From assembly GCF_030413175.1 (NCBI RefSeq), contig NZ_CP129212.1, positions 806,001-870,000 of the forward strand: a stretch of DNA of 64,000 bases, written 5' to 3'. The notes beneath the pieces were generated by a model, which was not told the origin of the DNA, searched no databases, and saw only the letters and a list, made by a program, of their open reading frames with translations. Origin of the DNA: Bradyrhizobium roseum (GTDB lineage: Bacteria; Pseudomonadota; Alphaproteobacteria; Rhizobiales; Xanthobacteraceae). Position numbers and translations under genes: made by a program. Shown here piece after piece: positions 1-8,766 of the stretch (position 1 is the first letter of the stretch; every line of letters starts with the position of its first letter).

Positions 1-1113
1 GTAGATCGTCTCGGGACCGACGCGAAGCCAATCCGAACTCATGTGCGGGAATGACGCGGGGAAGGGCAGCATTTTCCAGCCGGGCGGCTTGTCGGAGGCC
101 GCGATGTAGAACTGCGGCGCGTAGATGTTGAGGCCGACGAAATCGTTCGGCGACGAAATGATCTTCAATTCTTCTGCGGTGAATTTCGGTGCGTTGCTGC
201 CGGCATATTGCAGGAAGCCGTCCGTGTACTTGCCTTCCAGGATGACGCCGAGGAAGCCCGAATTGAGCTCGCGCGTCGCGATCTCGGCGGCGCGAACGTG
301 TTCAGGTGTGTCGAATGCCGGTACGCAGGTCGCGAGGTTTTCCGCGGGGCCGACCTTGGTGCCAGCGCGCCCGCGGGCGCGGATCGCCTGCACGGCAAGC
401 CCATGCGCAAGCGCCACATGGTGACGGACCTGGTTGACGTCGGCATCCGGCAGCTTCAGTCCGGGCGCATCGATGCCCAATCCGTAGCCGAAGGTCACGA
501 ACCTGCCGGCCTCGTTGATGGTGAAGATCGATTTGACGCGGTCGGTCAGGCGCGCCGCCATGTGGCCCGCATAGTCCGCAAACGCTTTCGAGGTTTCGCT
601 GGAGCGCCAGCCGCCGCGCCGATCCTCGAGCGCCTGCGGCAGGTCCCAGTGATACAGCGTAGCAAACGGCTCGATGCCGTTCTTGAGTAGTTCGTCGACG
701 AGGCGGTCGTAGAAGTCGAGTCCCTTGGGGTTCGGCGCCCCCGTTCCGTCCGGAAACACCCGCGGCCATGCGATGGAAAACCGGTAGGCCTTGGCGCCGA
801 TCTGTTTGATGAGGCCGATGTCTTCCTTGTAGCGATGGTAGTGTTCGTTGGCGCGGTCGCCGGTGGTGCCGTCCTCGATCTTGCCCGGCGTATGCGAAAA
901 CGTATCCCAGATCGAGCGGCCACGACCGTCTTCATTGACAGCGCCTTCGATCTGGTACGACGACGTGGCGGTGCCCCACACGAAGCCTTGCGGAAAGCTG
1001 GCAGGCTGCCCGGCCGTTGCCGGCGCGGCGGCGTGAGCCGGCGCGGTTGCGACGCCGAGCGCCGACGCGCCTGCGAGCTTGGCAAAATGCCGGCGCGAGA
1101 ATTTTCCGAACAT
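1..1113 (-). CDS. GH1 beta-glucosidase, secreted, 3' end beyond window
   Basis: Glycoside hydrolase family 1 enzyme, expected to hydrolyse beta-glucosides or beta-glucan oligomers by a retaining mechanism with two glutamates. The first 371 codons are present and the reading frame runs off the left edge. The N-terminus (MFGKFSRRHFAKLAGASALG, then an Ala-rich stretch) has a twin-arginine-type signal, so export by Tat is inferred. GH1 landmarks follow: FPQGFVWGTATSSYQIEG, a YRFSIAWPRVFP stretch, LYHWDLPQAL, and TINEAGRF holding the acid/base Glu. The usual motif is NEP and here the proline is alanine. The nucleophile region (ENG) lies outside the window. It starts 13 bp after the stop of the GH16 gene, so the two probably form an operon for beta-glucan breakdown. 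Confidence 0.9.
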   Translation of the reverse strand, partial: MFGKFSRRHFAKLAGASALGVATAPAHAAAPATAGQPASFPQGFVWGTATSSYQIEGAVNEDGRGRSIWDTFSHTPGKIEDGTTGDRANEHYHRYKEDIGLIKQIGAKAYRFSIAWPRVFPDGTGAPNPKGLDFYDRLVDELLKNGIEPFATLYHWDLPQALEDRRGGWRSSETSKAFADYAGHMAARLTDRVKSIFTINEAGRFVTFGYGLGIDAPGLKLPDADVNQVRHHVALAHGLAVQAIRARGRAGTKVGPAENLATCVPAFDTPEHVRAAEIATRELNSGFLGVILEGKYTDGFLQYAGSNAPKFTAEELKIISSPNDFVGLNIYAPQFYIAASDKPPGWKMLPFPASFPHMSSDWLRVGPETIY

Positions 1114-1126
1114 CCATTGTCTCCGG

Positions 1127-2149
1127 TCAGCGTTCGTCGATTTGATAGGCGGATATGCGGTCGATCTCGAAGGCGACGGTCGCGGGCGACAGGCCGTCGA
1201 CGAATCCCACGCCCTCGAACGTCTTCGAACCCATTGCGAGATTGACGATCATGTACATCGGATCGATGAAGCCGACGGGAACCTTGATCTCGGATACCGG
1301 TCGACGATCGATGAAATAGGTGATGCGGTCCGGCTGCCACAACGCGCCGTAATTGTGGAAGGCGGTCGGCGCGTCCGGAACCCGGAAGTCGAAGCCGCAG
1401 CGCTCCACGCGCTGCGTTTCCGGGATGCGCCAGTGCGTCGTCATCGCGATGTCGCCCGGCCGCTGCCCGCGGCCTTCCATGATATCGACTTCGGGCGGCC
1501 AGCCGCCATTATCGGCGAGCATCCAGAACGCCGGCCACACGCCGATGCCGACCGGTATCCTGGCGCGGATTTCGAAGTATCCGTACTTCTGGGAAAACCG
1601 GCCCTGTGTCGTCAGGATTCCCGAGATATATTCATTGTCGAACAGCAAGGTTTTCAGCGCCGCGGGGGTGCGGCTGGCGACGATCGAGAGAACACCGTCC
1701 TTGACCTTGAACGGGTCGAGTCCGAGCGGCGTTGTTTCCCGTCCGCCATAGCGCGGGTCGACATAGATCTGCTGCTCGCCGTTCCAGTTGGTCTTGCGCC
1801 TGAAGTCAGAGCCGTCGCCGCCCCAATAACGCGCTTCCGGCCAGGCCGGGCCGCCAGCGTAATGCGGGGCCCATCTGTTGTCCAACAGGGGATGGGTGTC
1901 GAAATCGTCGTTGAAGGTTCGGTGCAGCGATACCGAAGCCAGCGAGGCGGGCTCTGGCGCTTCGATGCGGCGGCATTTCTCGCCGAGGATGGTGGTCGCG
2001 ACCTGCAGCGTGAGCTTGCTCGTCGCGCCGGCGAGATCGGCCTGCGCGAATGCCGGGACGGCGGCGATCACGCTCCCGAACGAGGCCAGTGCGCACCACG
2101 TCAATCTTCCGTAGCTGGTTTCGCTTCGAAACGACGGGAAATCACTCAC
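1127..2149 (-). CDS. GH16 endo-beta-glucanase, secreted
   Basis: Glycoside hydrolase family 16 (laminarinase/lichenase type), expected to cut internal beta-1,3 or beta-1,3-1,4 glucan bonds. The catalytic signature PPEVDIMEG is complete, with the nucleophile Glu, the helper Asp and the acid/base Glu. Typical strands surround it: GYFEIRARIP, WPAFWMLADNGGWP, and a late MYMIVNLAMG. I chose the GTG at 2149 because GAGGG lies 8 bases upstream and the start then falls just before a Sec-type signal peptide (WCALASFGSVIAAVPAFAQA). An ATG at 2305 would add about 52 unconserved-looking residues. It is followed by the GH1 gene at 13 bp, and the pair plausibly work on the same glucan in the periplasm. Confidence 0.88.
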   Translation of the reverse strand: MSDFPSFRSETSYGRLTWCALASFGSVIAAVPAFAQADLAGATSKLTLQVATTILGEKCRRIEAPEPASLASVSLHRTFNDDFDTHPLLDNRWAPHYAGGPAWPEARYWGGDGSDFRRKTNWNGEQQIYVDPRYGGRETTPLGLDPFKVKDGVLSIVASRTPAALKTLLFDNEYISGILTTQGRFSQKYGYFEIRARIPVGIGVWPAFWMLADNGGWPPEVDIMEGRGQRPGDIAMTTHWRIPETQRVERCGFDFRVPDAPTAFHNYGALWQPDRITYFIDRRPVSEIKVPVGFIDPMYMIVNLAMGSKTFEGVGFVDGLSPATVAFEIDRISAYQIDER

Positions 2150-2399
2150 TGATGGCGCCCTCGATCTGACGGTCCTTTCGATCCTGACGGACGCGCTCAC
2201 CCGTTTGGGGTCCGTAGTTATACGAGGTCGGAACTTAACGGCAAGGTAGCCAAGTTTGATGTTGATTAAAGGCTGAAATGCAATGCGACGAATGCGCCGA
2301 TCCATGGTGGGATATATCGGCTAGCGGTTTCATTTCCGGTCAATGCTTGAATTTTAAAGAGCAGCTACCTCTAGAGTACCGAGTACGGAAGTTCCAGGA

Positions 2400-3440
2400 A
2401 TGCTCGTTTATTTTGTCACCGACGAACCGACGAAGCTGCCGGCGGTTCGTGCGATGCTCGAGCCGCAACACGCCGTACTTCCCTGGGTATTGGGCGGCGA
2501 CGGCACCGGGGTCAGGTCGCACGGCGTGCTGATGGTCGACATCGACCTGCGGCAAGGGGCGCGCGTCGATCAGCTCAAATTCGTTTTGCAGGATCTCGCC
2601 GAGATTCCCGAGAAGCTGTTCGTCGTTCACAATCTTTCCCGCTCGATGGTGGCGCAGGCCTACGCGCTCGGCGCGACGGCAGTAATTTCACGTCCCAAGG
2701 AAGCCGTTCTCAAGGTGGCGGAGATCGAACAGGCGGAAACCGCTGCAGAAGATGGCGCCGCAGAACCGCCGACGGCGGACGAGGGCGTTGCCGCCTTCGC
2801 CTCGATGTTTTCGAATGTGCGCAATGGCAAGCCGCTGAAGCTGGCCGATGCGCAGCGGGCGACCTCCAAGATCATCACCCGCGTCGGGCAGGACGGGCTT
2901 TCGACATGGCTCGACGAGGTACGCCGCTATCACGAGGGCACGTTCCAGCACTGCCTGCTCGTGACCGGTATTGCCGTCGCCTTCGGGCTGGACGTCGGAT
3001 TTTCCGGCGGCGACGTCTCGCGGCTCGGGATGGCGGCGACGCTGCACGACATCGGCAAGGCGCGCATTCCGCTCGCGATTCTCGACAAGCCGGGACGCCT
3101 CGATGCCGAGGAAGAGGAAATCATCAAGCGGCATCCCGCGATCGGATATGAATTGCTGAAGGGCGTGCGCGGCATCAGCCCGGAAATCCTCGACGGCGTC
3201 CGGCATCATCACGAATATCTCGATGGCTCCGGCTATCCGGACGGACTGTCGGGCTCGCAGATTTCCGATCTGGTCAGGTTGCTGACGATATCGGATATTT
3301 TTGCAGCACTGGTCGAGGCAAGGCCCTACAAGCCGCCGATGCCCCGGCAGGACGCCTACCAGATACTCTGCGGCATGGAGGGCAAGCTGGAGAGCGCGCT
3401 GGTCAGGGCGTTCCGCAAGGTCGCGCTAGCGCCGGAGTGA
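2400..3440 (+). CDS. HD-GYP domain protein, probable cyclic-di-GMP phosphodiesterase
   Basis: Protein of 346 residues. The N-terminal 100 or so residues have the length and feel of a receiver-like domain but lack a convincing phosphoacceptor pattern. The C-terminal half is an HD-GYP domain: HDIGK at about residues 216-220, HHHE near 264-267 and DGSGYP near 271-276. HD-GYP enzymes hydrolyse cyclic-di-GMP using a metal centre built from these His/Asp residues, and all the motifs I can place are intact. It stands alone, with a 250-bp gap before it and 172 bp after it, so no operon partner is evident. The regulatory input is unknown. Confidence 0.9.
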   Translation: MLVYFVTDEPTKLPAVRAMLEPQHAVLPWVLGGDGTGVRSHGVLMVDIDLRQGARVDQLKFVLQDLAEIPEKLFVVHNLSRSMVAQAYALGATAVISRPKEAVLKVAEIEQAETAAEDGAAEPPTADEGVAAFASMFSNVRNGKPLKLADAQRATSKIITRVGQDGLSTWLDEVRRYHEGTFQHCLLVTGIAVAFGLDVGFSGGDVSRLGMAATLHDIGKARIPLAILDKPGRLDAEEEEIIKRHPAIGYELLKGVRGISPEILDGVRHHHEYLDGSGYPDGLSGSQISDLVRLLTISDIFAALVEARPYKPPMPRQDAYQILCGMEGKLESALVRAFRKVALAPE

Positions 3441-3612
3441 ACCGGCGCGCTGGCCGCGCAAACTGACATCCAGAGCAAAGCTGCCATCGCATCGTCCGCT
3501 CGTTCGTCGGCGGAAATCAGCGCATGACATTGTGCATCCGCAGCCGCGGGATATTCGTTGCTGTGGAGCGGGCAGCTGTTGCCGGTTATGGTTCGGGCCG
3601 AAAGGCGAAGCC

Positions 3613-4608
3613 ATGAATGTCATCGTCGAGGATATCGATCGAACGCTGGAATACCGCTCGGACGCGGTCATGGTTCGGCTGCTGCCGAGCGGCCTTTTGC
3701 TGATCTTCCTCGGCCTGTTGATACATGTGTTGTCGTATCCCGCGCCGATCGGGACGATGATCGCGGTCGCCCTCTGCACGGCTTTCGGAATCTGTCTGGT
3801 CTCCCTTGCGCTCTGGCGGCGCATCCACCACGGCAGGCCGCTGTTCAGGCTTTCGCCTGACGGCATCGACTACCGGATCCCCTGGCTGAAGGCGCTCCAC
3901 ATCCCCTGGAGCGAAATCCGGGGCATCGACACGATCGACGTCGAGGCGAGGTACTGGAGCTTTTGGGACTTCCGTTACGGGTTTCAGATAATCCCCGACC
4001 GTAAAGTCGTAAACTATCCCAACGTCACCGTCGTGCTGGTGTCGAAGCAATTCTACGACCGGCGGATAGGCGTTTCTCCGCTGCTCCTGCCAGGTCCCGG
4101 CTGGAGGGCGAATTTCATTCCAAAAGACGGGCTGGTCCAGGTCGCCCTGCACCACGATCTCGTGTCGGTCGAGCCGCGTCCGTTTCGCGAAGCGGTCGAA
4201 GCGCGGTGGATGGCGTTTCGCGACCGCCCCGGCAACACAAGCGTTCCGGCCGTCGCGGTGGGGCAGGGCAATGCGGCGGCGGCTTCAAGGCCCGCCGTGC
4301 GACGCGCCGCGCCCGGGACGGCCGCCGTTGCGATGGGGGCAAATCCGAAAGCCATGTCGCGGTGGCAGGTTGTGGCGAGCTCCGTGCTGCTGATCGGCAT
4401 CGCCATCCTGCTGGCCAATATCGCCGGGCTGTGGGATCTGCCGGGGCAGAACGAGGTGCGTGAAGCCAGAACCAAGGCTCAGACGGAACAAAAAGTTTGG
4501 GCGGATTCGATCAAGCGGAACAGGGAAGAAAGCAGGCGGCTCGAAGCGGAGCAGAAAGAATTGCGGCGGCAGCTCGACGAGGACATGCGGCGGATGTTTG
4601 CGCGATAG
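3613..4608 (+). CDS. Membrane protein with PH-like domain, function unknown
   Basis: Protein of 331 residues not assigned to a characterised family. Two hydrophobic segments near the N-terminus (about residues 18-60) are followed by a soluble beta-rich region with a pattern like bacterial PH-type (STM3941-like) proteins: FRLSPDGIDY, then HIPWSEIRGID. Then come a low-complexity Ala-rich linker, a further membrane segment (SSVLLIGIAILLANIAGL) and a charged helical tail rich in Lys, Glu and Arg that could form a coiled coil. The ATG at 3613 is preferred over one at 3532, because the upstream 27 residues are Cys-rich and unlike the rest. It converges with the GntR gene, leaving 5 bp between the two stops. 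Confidence 0.75.
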   Translation: MNVIVEDIDRTLEYRSDAVMVRLLPSGLLLIFLGLLIHVLSYPAPIGTMIAVALCTAFGICLVSLALWRRIHHGRPLFRLSPDGIDYRIPWLKALHIPWSEIRGIDTIDVEARYWSFWDFRYGFQIIPDRKVVNYPNVTVVLVSKQFYDRRIGVSPLLLPGPGWRANFIPKDGLVQVALHHDLVSVEPRPFREAVEARWMAFRDRPGNTSVPAVAVGQGNAAAASRPAVRRAAPGTAAVAMGANPKAMSRWQVVASSVLLIGIAILLANIAGLWDLPGQNEVREARTKAQTEQKVWADSIKRNREESRRLEAEQKELRRQLDEDMRRMFAR

Positions 4609-4613
4609 AAGGT

Positions 4614-5357
4614 TCAGCCGGCGGCGGTTTCCGATGTTGCCCCGCGCGTCCCTTCGTTCGCCGCGCCGCCGGTGGACGCGCGCAGCATGACTTGCCGCCC
4701 GGCGTGAATGTGGGCGCGCATCACCGCCACGGCCCAATCCGCATTGCGGCCATCGATGGCTTCGACCAGGTCGTAATGATGGCTGACGCTGCGCGCCAGT
4801 TCCTGCCGGTCGAAGCGCGTGAACGTGCGCACCACAAGCGGGATTTCAACGAGCGTGACGAGGAGGCTGACGAGGCGCTGGTTGGCTGCCGACGCGACGA
4901 TCAGGCTGTGGAAGCGGTTGTTCAGCTCGGTGATGCGCACATAGTCCGGCTCCGCGCCGCCGAACGCGGCCTGCTCGATCTGCCTCGCGAGTTCGCGCAG
5001 CTCGGCGACCTGCGCCGGGCTGGCATGGCGCGCCGCCTGTCCCGCCGCGTAGCTTTCCAGCTCGACGCGCAGCGCAAAAATCTCCTCGATGTCACGATGG
5101 GACCAGCCCGGCACCCGGACGCCGAGATGCGGCTCGAACGCGACCAGCTGTTCGCTGGCAAGCCGGCGCAGCGCCTCCCGCACCGGCGTGCGGCTGATGC
5201 CGAGTTCGGCCGCGAGTTCGCTTTCGCGCAAGTGCGAACCGGGCGCCCAGCGGCCGGCCGCCAGCCCCTGACGGATCGAGCTGTAGGCGACGTCGGAGGC
5301 GCGCAGGCGCTCGGGTTGGTTCAAGGCGGCATCTTTCCGCTGGACAGAAGAGATCAT
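4614..5357 (-). CDS. GntR-family transcriptional regulator (FadR/FCD type)
   Basis: Regulator of 247 residues with an N-terminal winged helix (LRESELAAELGISRTPVREA holds the recognition helix) and a C-terminal all-helical FCD domain. The FCD metal-binding pattern is visible: an Asp/Asn-His element (ELNNRFHSLIV) and two later histidines (SHHYDL and MRAHIHAG). FCD regulators bind small carboxylates through this site. The ATG at 5357 is chosen; an alternative at 5435 would add 26 residues. A perfect palindrome, ATTGTATACAAT, overlaps this start codon, which suggests autorepression. The divergent ABC-transporter/lyase operon begins at 5458 and is the likely target. Confidence 0.9.
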   Translation of the reverse strand: MISSVQRKDAALNQPERLRASDVAYSSIRQGLAAGRWAPGSHLRESELAAELGISRTPVREALRRLASEQLVAFEPHLGVRVPGWSHRDIEEIFALRVELESYAAGQAARHASPAQVAELRELARQIEQAAFGGAEPDYVRITELNNRFHSLIVASAANQRLVSLLVTLVEIPLVVRTFTRFDRQELARSVSHHYDLVEAIDGRNADWAVAVMRAHIHAGRQVMLRASTGGAANEGTRGATSETAAG

Positions 5358-5367
5358 TGTATACAAT
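5356..5367. promoter_or_regulatory. Probable GntR operator, perfect 12-bp palindrome
   Basis: ATTGTATACAAT is a perfect inverted repeat and fits the TNGTNNACNA pattern known for FCD-type GntR operators. It overlaps the start codon of the regulator gene and lies 91 bp upstream of the divergent transporter operon. A second, imperfect match (TTGTGTACAA) lies at 5465-5474, inside the first codons of the binding-protein gene. Confidence 0.65.
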
Positions 5368-5457
5368 ATAACTGGAGAAAAACAGGATGTATCGACGAGA
5401 CAGTCGATATTTGTTGAATCAAAGCGATTTGGCAATCATTCCGGGTAGGGAGCGACC

Positions 5458-6405
5458 ATGAGCATTGTGTACAAGTTTGTCCTGGGCTGCACGTTGACCC
5501 TGGCGGCATGGGCAGGCCTGCGCCCGGCTGCGGCCGAACAGATCACGGTCACGCATTGGGGCGTGCTGATGTACGGCGCGCCCTACGCGATCGCGATCGA
5601 GAAGGGCTATTACAAGGAGGTCGGCCTCGACATCGACGGCGTGCTTACCTCCAAGGGCGGCGGCACCACGATGCGCAATGTCATGGCCTCCAGCCTGCCC
5701 TATGGCGAGGTGGCGCTGTCGGCAGCCCTTGCCGCCATGAAGCAGGGCATCGATCTGAAGATCATCCATACCGGCGTGCGCACCGCCGGCGAAATTCTCT
5801 GGGTCACCCTGCCGGATTCCGGCATCTCGTCGGTCAAGGACCTCGCCGGCAAGAAGGTCGCCTTCACGTCGCCGAAATCCGTCACCGACATGCTGCTGAC
5901 GATGGTGAGCGACAAGCATGGCATCAAGTCGGAGACCGTCGCGGCCGGCGGCATCGGCGCCGGGCTGACGATGGTCGAGCAGAAGGCCGTGGTCGCGGCG
6001 CCTGTGATGGATCCGATCTGGTCCAAGGTGTCGGCCAAGTTCAAGCCGGTGTTCTTCGCCAAGGACGAATTGCCGCCGATGGTGCAGACGGTCGGCGTCA
6101 CCACGTCGGAATACGCCAAGGCCAACAAGGACAAACTGCGCAAGCTGGTGCAGGCGCGCGCCAAAGCGGTCGCCTTCCTCTACGCCAATCCGGAGGAGAC
6201 GGCCAGGATCGTGGCGAAGCGTTACGAGACCGACGAGAAGACCATTCTCGCTGCGGTCAACAATCTGATCGCGATGAAATACTGGAGCGACGGCGCTTTC
6301 GAGTACGACGCCATGGATCACATGGTGAAGGGGCTGCAGATCGTCGGCGAGATCGACGGCAAGGTCGAGTGGAACAAGGTCGTCGACGAAAGTTTTCTGA
6401 AATGA
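5458..6405 (+). CDS. ABC transporter substrate-binding protein (NMT1/SsuA type)
   Basis: Periplasmic binding protein of 315 residues with a clear Sec signal peptide (FVLGCTLTLAAWAGLRPAAA before EQITV). It belongs to the NMT1/THI5-like, nitrate/sulfonate/taurine-type superfamily: an early YGAPYAIAIEKGYYKEVGLD stretch, then a second lobe with LAGKKVAFTSPKSVTD. The ligand cannot be read from the sequence. The start has a good ribosome site (AGGGAG, 5 bases upstream). The stop overlaps the ATPase start (ATGA), so the genes are translationally coupled. It is the first gene of an importer operon controlled, by inference, by the divergent GntR regulator. Confidence 0.9.
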   Translation: MSIVYKFVLGCTLTLAAWAGLRPAAAEQITVTHWGVLMYGAPYAIAIEKGYYKEVGLDIDGVLTSKGGGTTMRNVMASSLPYGEVALSAALAAMKQGIDLKIIHTGVRTAGEILWVTLPDSGISSVKDLAGKKVAFTSPKSVTDMLLTMVSDKHGIKSETVAAGGIGAGLTMVEQKAVVAAPVMDPIWSKVSAKFKPVFFAKDELPPMVQTVGVTTSEYAKANKDKLRKLVQARAKAVAFLYANPEETARIVAKRYETDEKTILAAVNNLIAMKYWSDGAFEYDAMDHMVKGLQIVGEIDGKVEWNKVVDESFLK

Positions 6406-7253
6406 GCGCCGTCGCGCGCACGATGGAAGGTAAGGTGCGCGAGGCTTCCGGGGGCGACCTGCACGCCGAAATACGCGGCGTCACCCGCGTCTATCCCGGC
6501 GGCATCCATGCGCTCGCCGCCACTGACCTGCGCTTGCGGCGAGGCGAATTCTATTCGGTGATCGGCCCGTCCGGCTGCGGGAAGTCGACGCTGCTCGACG
6601 TGCTCGCCGGCCTGTCGCAGCCGACCAGCGGCGAGGTGCTGTTTGAGGGCCGCCCGCTTGATGGCCGCGTGCCCGAGGGCGTCGGCGTCGTGTTCCAGGA
6701 GGATGCGTCGTTTGCCTGGCTCAACGTCGCCGACAACATCGTGTTCGGCCTGCGCCGCGAGGGCGTCGATGCCGCAGAGATCGCGCGCCGGCTCGACGAT
6801 GCGCTGCGGCTGATGGGGCTGGTCGATTTCGCAAAAGCCTATCCGGCGCAGTTGTCGGGCGGCATGCGCCAGCGCGTCTGTATCGCGCGGACGCTGGTGA
6901 TGCAGCCGCGCATGATCCTGCTCGACGAGCCCTTCGGCGCGCTCGACGCGCAAACGCGGCTGGTGATGGGCGACGAATTGCTCAAGGTCTGGCGGGCCAC
7001 GGGCGCGACCGTCTTGTTGATCACGCACGCGCTCGACGAGGCCGCGATGCTGTCCGACCGGATCGGCGTGATGTCGGCGCGGCCCGGACATATCATCGAG
7101 GAACTGGAAACCGGCTGGCCGCGCGAGCGCGATTCGCGGATTGCGGCCGATCCGGCCTTCGGCGCGATCACCGCCCGGCTGTGGTCGGTTCTGCGCGAGG
7201 AATCGCTGAAGACGATGCGGCAAGCCAAGCCCTCAAAGGGTAAACCTTCATGA
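6402..7253 (+). CDS. ABC transporter ATP-binding protein (SsuB/TauB type)
   Basis: ATPase of 283 residues driving the importer. Walker A is GPSGCGKST, the signature is LSGGMRQR, Walker B is MILLDEPFGALD, and the switch histidine is in ITHALDEA. The length and motifs are those of nitrate/sulfonate/taurine-class ATPases. It overlaps the binding-protein stop by 4 bp and the first permease start by 4 bp, which shows tight operon coupling. The reading frame stays open well upstream, but that part only shadows the binding-protein gene. Confidence 0.93.
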   Translation: MSAVARTMEGKVREASGGDLHAEIRGVTRVYPGGIHALAATDLRLRRGEFYSVIGPSGCGKSTLLDVLAGLSQPTSGEVLFEGRPLDGRVPEGVGVVFQEDASFAWLNVADNIVFGLRREGVDAAEIARRLDDALRLMGLVDFAKAYPAQLSGGMRQRVCIARTLVMQPRMILLDEPFGALDAQTRLVMGDELLKVWRATGATVLLITHALDEAAMLSDRIGVMSARPGHIIEELETGWPRERDSRIAADPAFGAITARLWSVLREESLKTMRQAKPSKGKPS

Positions 7254-7999
7254 GCCGGGTCGGCCTGATCCGCCTGCTGGTGGTCGCAGGCTTCATCGCG
7301 GCGCTCGAACTGTTGTGCCGAACCGGCGCGATCAGCCCGCGCGTGCTGCTGGCGCCGTCGGACATGGCGGTGCGGCTGGGAAAACTGCTCGCCTCCGGCA
7401 AGGCCAATGCCGACATCGCCGAGACGCTCGGCAATGTCGCGATCTCGCTGCTGCTGTCGGTGGCCGGCGGCTTTACCATCGGCGCGCTGGTCCATGGCTT
7501 TCCGCGGCTGCGCGCGGCGATCGATCCGTTCCTCGCCAGCTATTACGCCTTGCCGTTCTTCGCGTTCTATCCGCTGTTCATCGTGCTGTTCGGCCTCGGA
7601 CGCGGCGCCATCGTCGCGATCGGCTTTCTGTTCGGCGTGGTCGCGATGATCATCGCCACCCTCAACGGTTTCGACCGCATCCCGCGCGTGCTGCTGCGCA
7701 CCGCCGCCGTCCACCACATGAGCCCCGCCGCCACCGCCCTGCTGATCAAGCTGCCGAGCGCCGTGCCGTACCTGTTCACCGGCGTCAAGCTGGCCATCGC
7801 CTATTGCTTCATCGGCGTCATCGCGGCCGAGTTCATCATGGCCTCTTCCGGGCTGGGTTATGCCATCTCCTATGCCTTCAACAATTTCGACAACGGGACG
7901 ATGTATGCGCTGATGCTGTTCGTCATCGTGCTGGTGACGATCGTCAACGCGCTATTCTACGGCTATGAGCGGCGCTTGCTGCGCCGCTGGGGGCGCTGA
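7250..7999 (+). CDS. ABC transporter permease 1
   Basis: Inner-membrane permease of 249 residues with about six hydrophobic segments. The permease signature loop is near residues 150-190 (IPRVLLRTAAVHHMSPAATA, then LPSAVPYLFTGVKLAI), matching the SsuC/TauC class. It starts inside the ATPase stop (ATGA) and is followed one base later by a second permease. Two non-identical permeases suggest a heterodimeric channel instead of the homodimer common in this class. Confidence 0.9.
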   Translation: MSRVGLIRLLVVAGFIAALELLCRTGAISPRVLLAPSDMAVRLGKLLASGKANADIAETLGNVAISLLLSVAGGFTIGALVHGFPRLRAAIDPFLASYYALPFFAFYPLFIVLFGLGRGAIVAIGFLFGVVAMIIATLNGFDRIPRVLLRTAAVHHMSPAATALLIKLPSAVPYLFTGVKLAIAYCFIGVIAAEFIMASSGLGYAISYAFNNFDNGTMYALMLFVIVLVTIVNALFYGYERRLLRRWGR

Positions 8000-8000
8000 C

Positions 8001-8735
8001 ATGAGACGCGTCCTCGATACCGCGCTGCTGATGCTCGCCGGCCTCGCCATCTGGCAGGCGCTGCACTGGGCGGCGCCGTTTGTGCTGACCTCGCCGGCCG
8101 GCACCGCTGATCGAGCCTGGCAGATGCTGTCGAGCGCCAGTTTCTGGCCGCATGCGGCCGAGACCGCGCGCGCGTTCGCCTGGGCGCTGCTGCTGGCGGT
8201 CACAGGCGGCCTCGCGCTGGGGTTCAGTCTCGGCCTCAACCGCACCAGCGCCGAAGTCGCCGAGCCTATTCTGGTGTCGGTCTACAGCCTGCCCAAGGTG
8301 ACGCTGTATCCGCTGATCCTCTTGGTGTTCGGGCTCGGCGTCCCCGCCAAGATCGCCTTCGGCACGCTGCACGGCATCGTCCCGATCGCGATCTTCGCGA
8401 TGAACGCCGTGCGTAACGTCGCCGCCGTCCATTTCAAGACTGCCCGGGTGATGCGCCTGTCGCGCCGCCAGACGCTGCTCTCCATCGTCATCCCCGGCGC
8501 CATGCCCGAGATCGTATCGGGCCTGCGCATCGGCTTCTCGCTCACCTTGCTCGGCGTGCTGATCGGCGAGATGTTCGCGTCGCAGCGCGGGCTCGGCTAC
8601 CTCATCATGAACGCGATCGGCCTGCATGATGTCCCCACCATCATGGCGACGATCCTTCTGCTCGCGATCGTTGCCGTATCTGCCAGCGCCTTGCTGCTCT
8701 GGCTCGACCGTCGCTTGCACCACCGCGTCGCCTGA
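8001..8735 (+). CDS. ABC transporter permease 2
   Basis: Second permease, 244 residues, with the same layout as the preceding gene: an N-terminal membrane helix, a cytoplasmic coupling loop (VHFKTARVMRLSRRQTLLSI, then VIPGAMPEIVSGLRIGFSL) and a hydrophobic C-terminus. The ATG at 8001 lies one base after the upstream stop; a start at 7965 would overlap that gene and add an implausible Cys/Gly-rich leader. With permease 1 it would form the membrane channel of the importer. Confidence 0.9.
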   Translation: MRRVLDTALLMLAGLAIWQALHWAAPFVLTSPAGTADRAWQMLSSASFWPHAAETARAFAWALLLAVTGGLALGFSLGLNRTSAEVAEPILVSVYSLPKVTLYPLILLVFGLGVPAKIAFGTLHGIVPIAIFAMNAVRNVAAVHFKTARVMRLSRRQTLLSIVIPGAMPEIVSGLRIGFSLTLLGVLIGEMFASQRGLGYLIMNAIGLHDVPTIMATILLLAIVAVSASALLLWLDRRLHHRVA

Positions 8736-8766
8736 GGCGCCCGACAATTTTGAAAGTAATGAATCG

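Noticed and set aside
1079..2152. Forward frame of 357 codons opposite the GH16 gene
   Set aside because: It is the antisense of a gene with a complete GH16 catalytic motif.
5508..6401. N-terminal extension of the ABC ATPase frame
   Set aside because: It overlaps the binding-protein gene entirely and is a shadow; the ATPase begins at the ATGA overlap at 6402.
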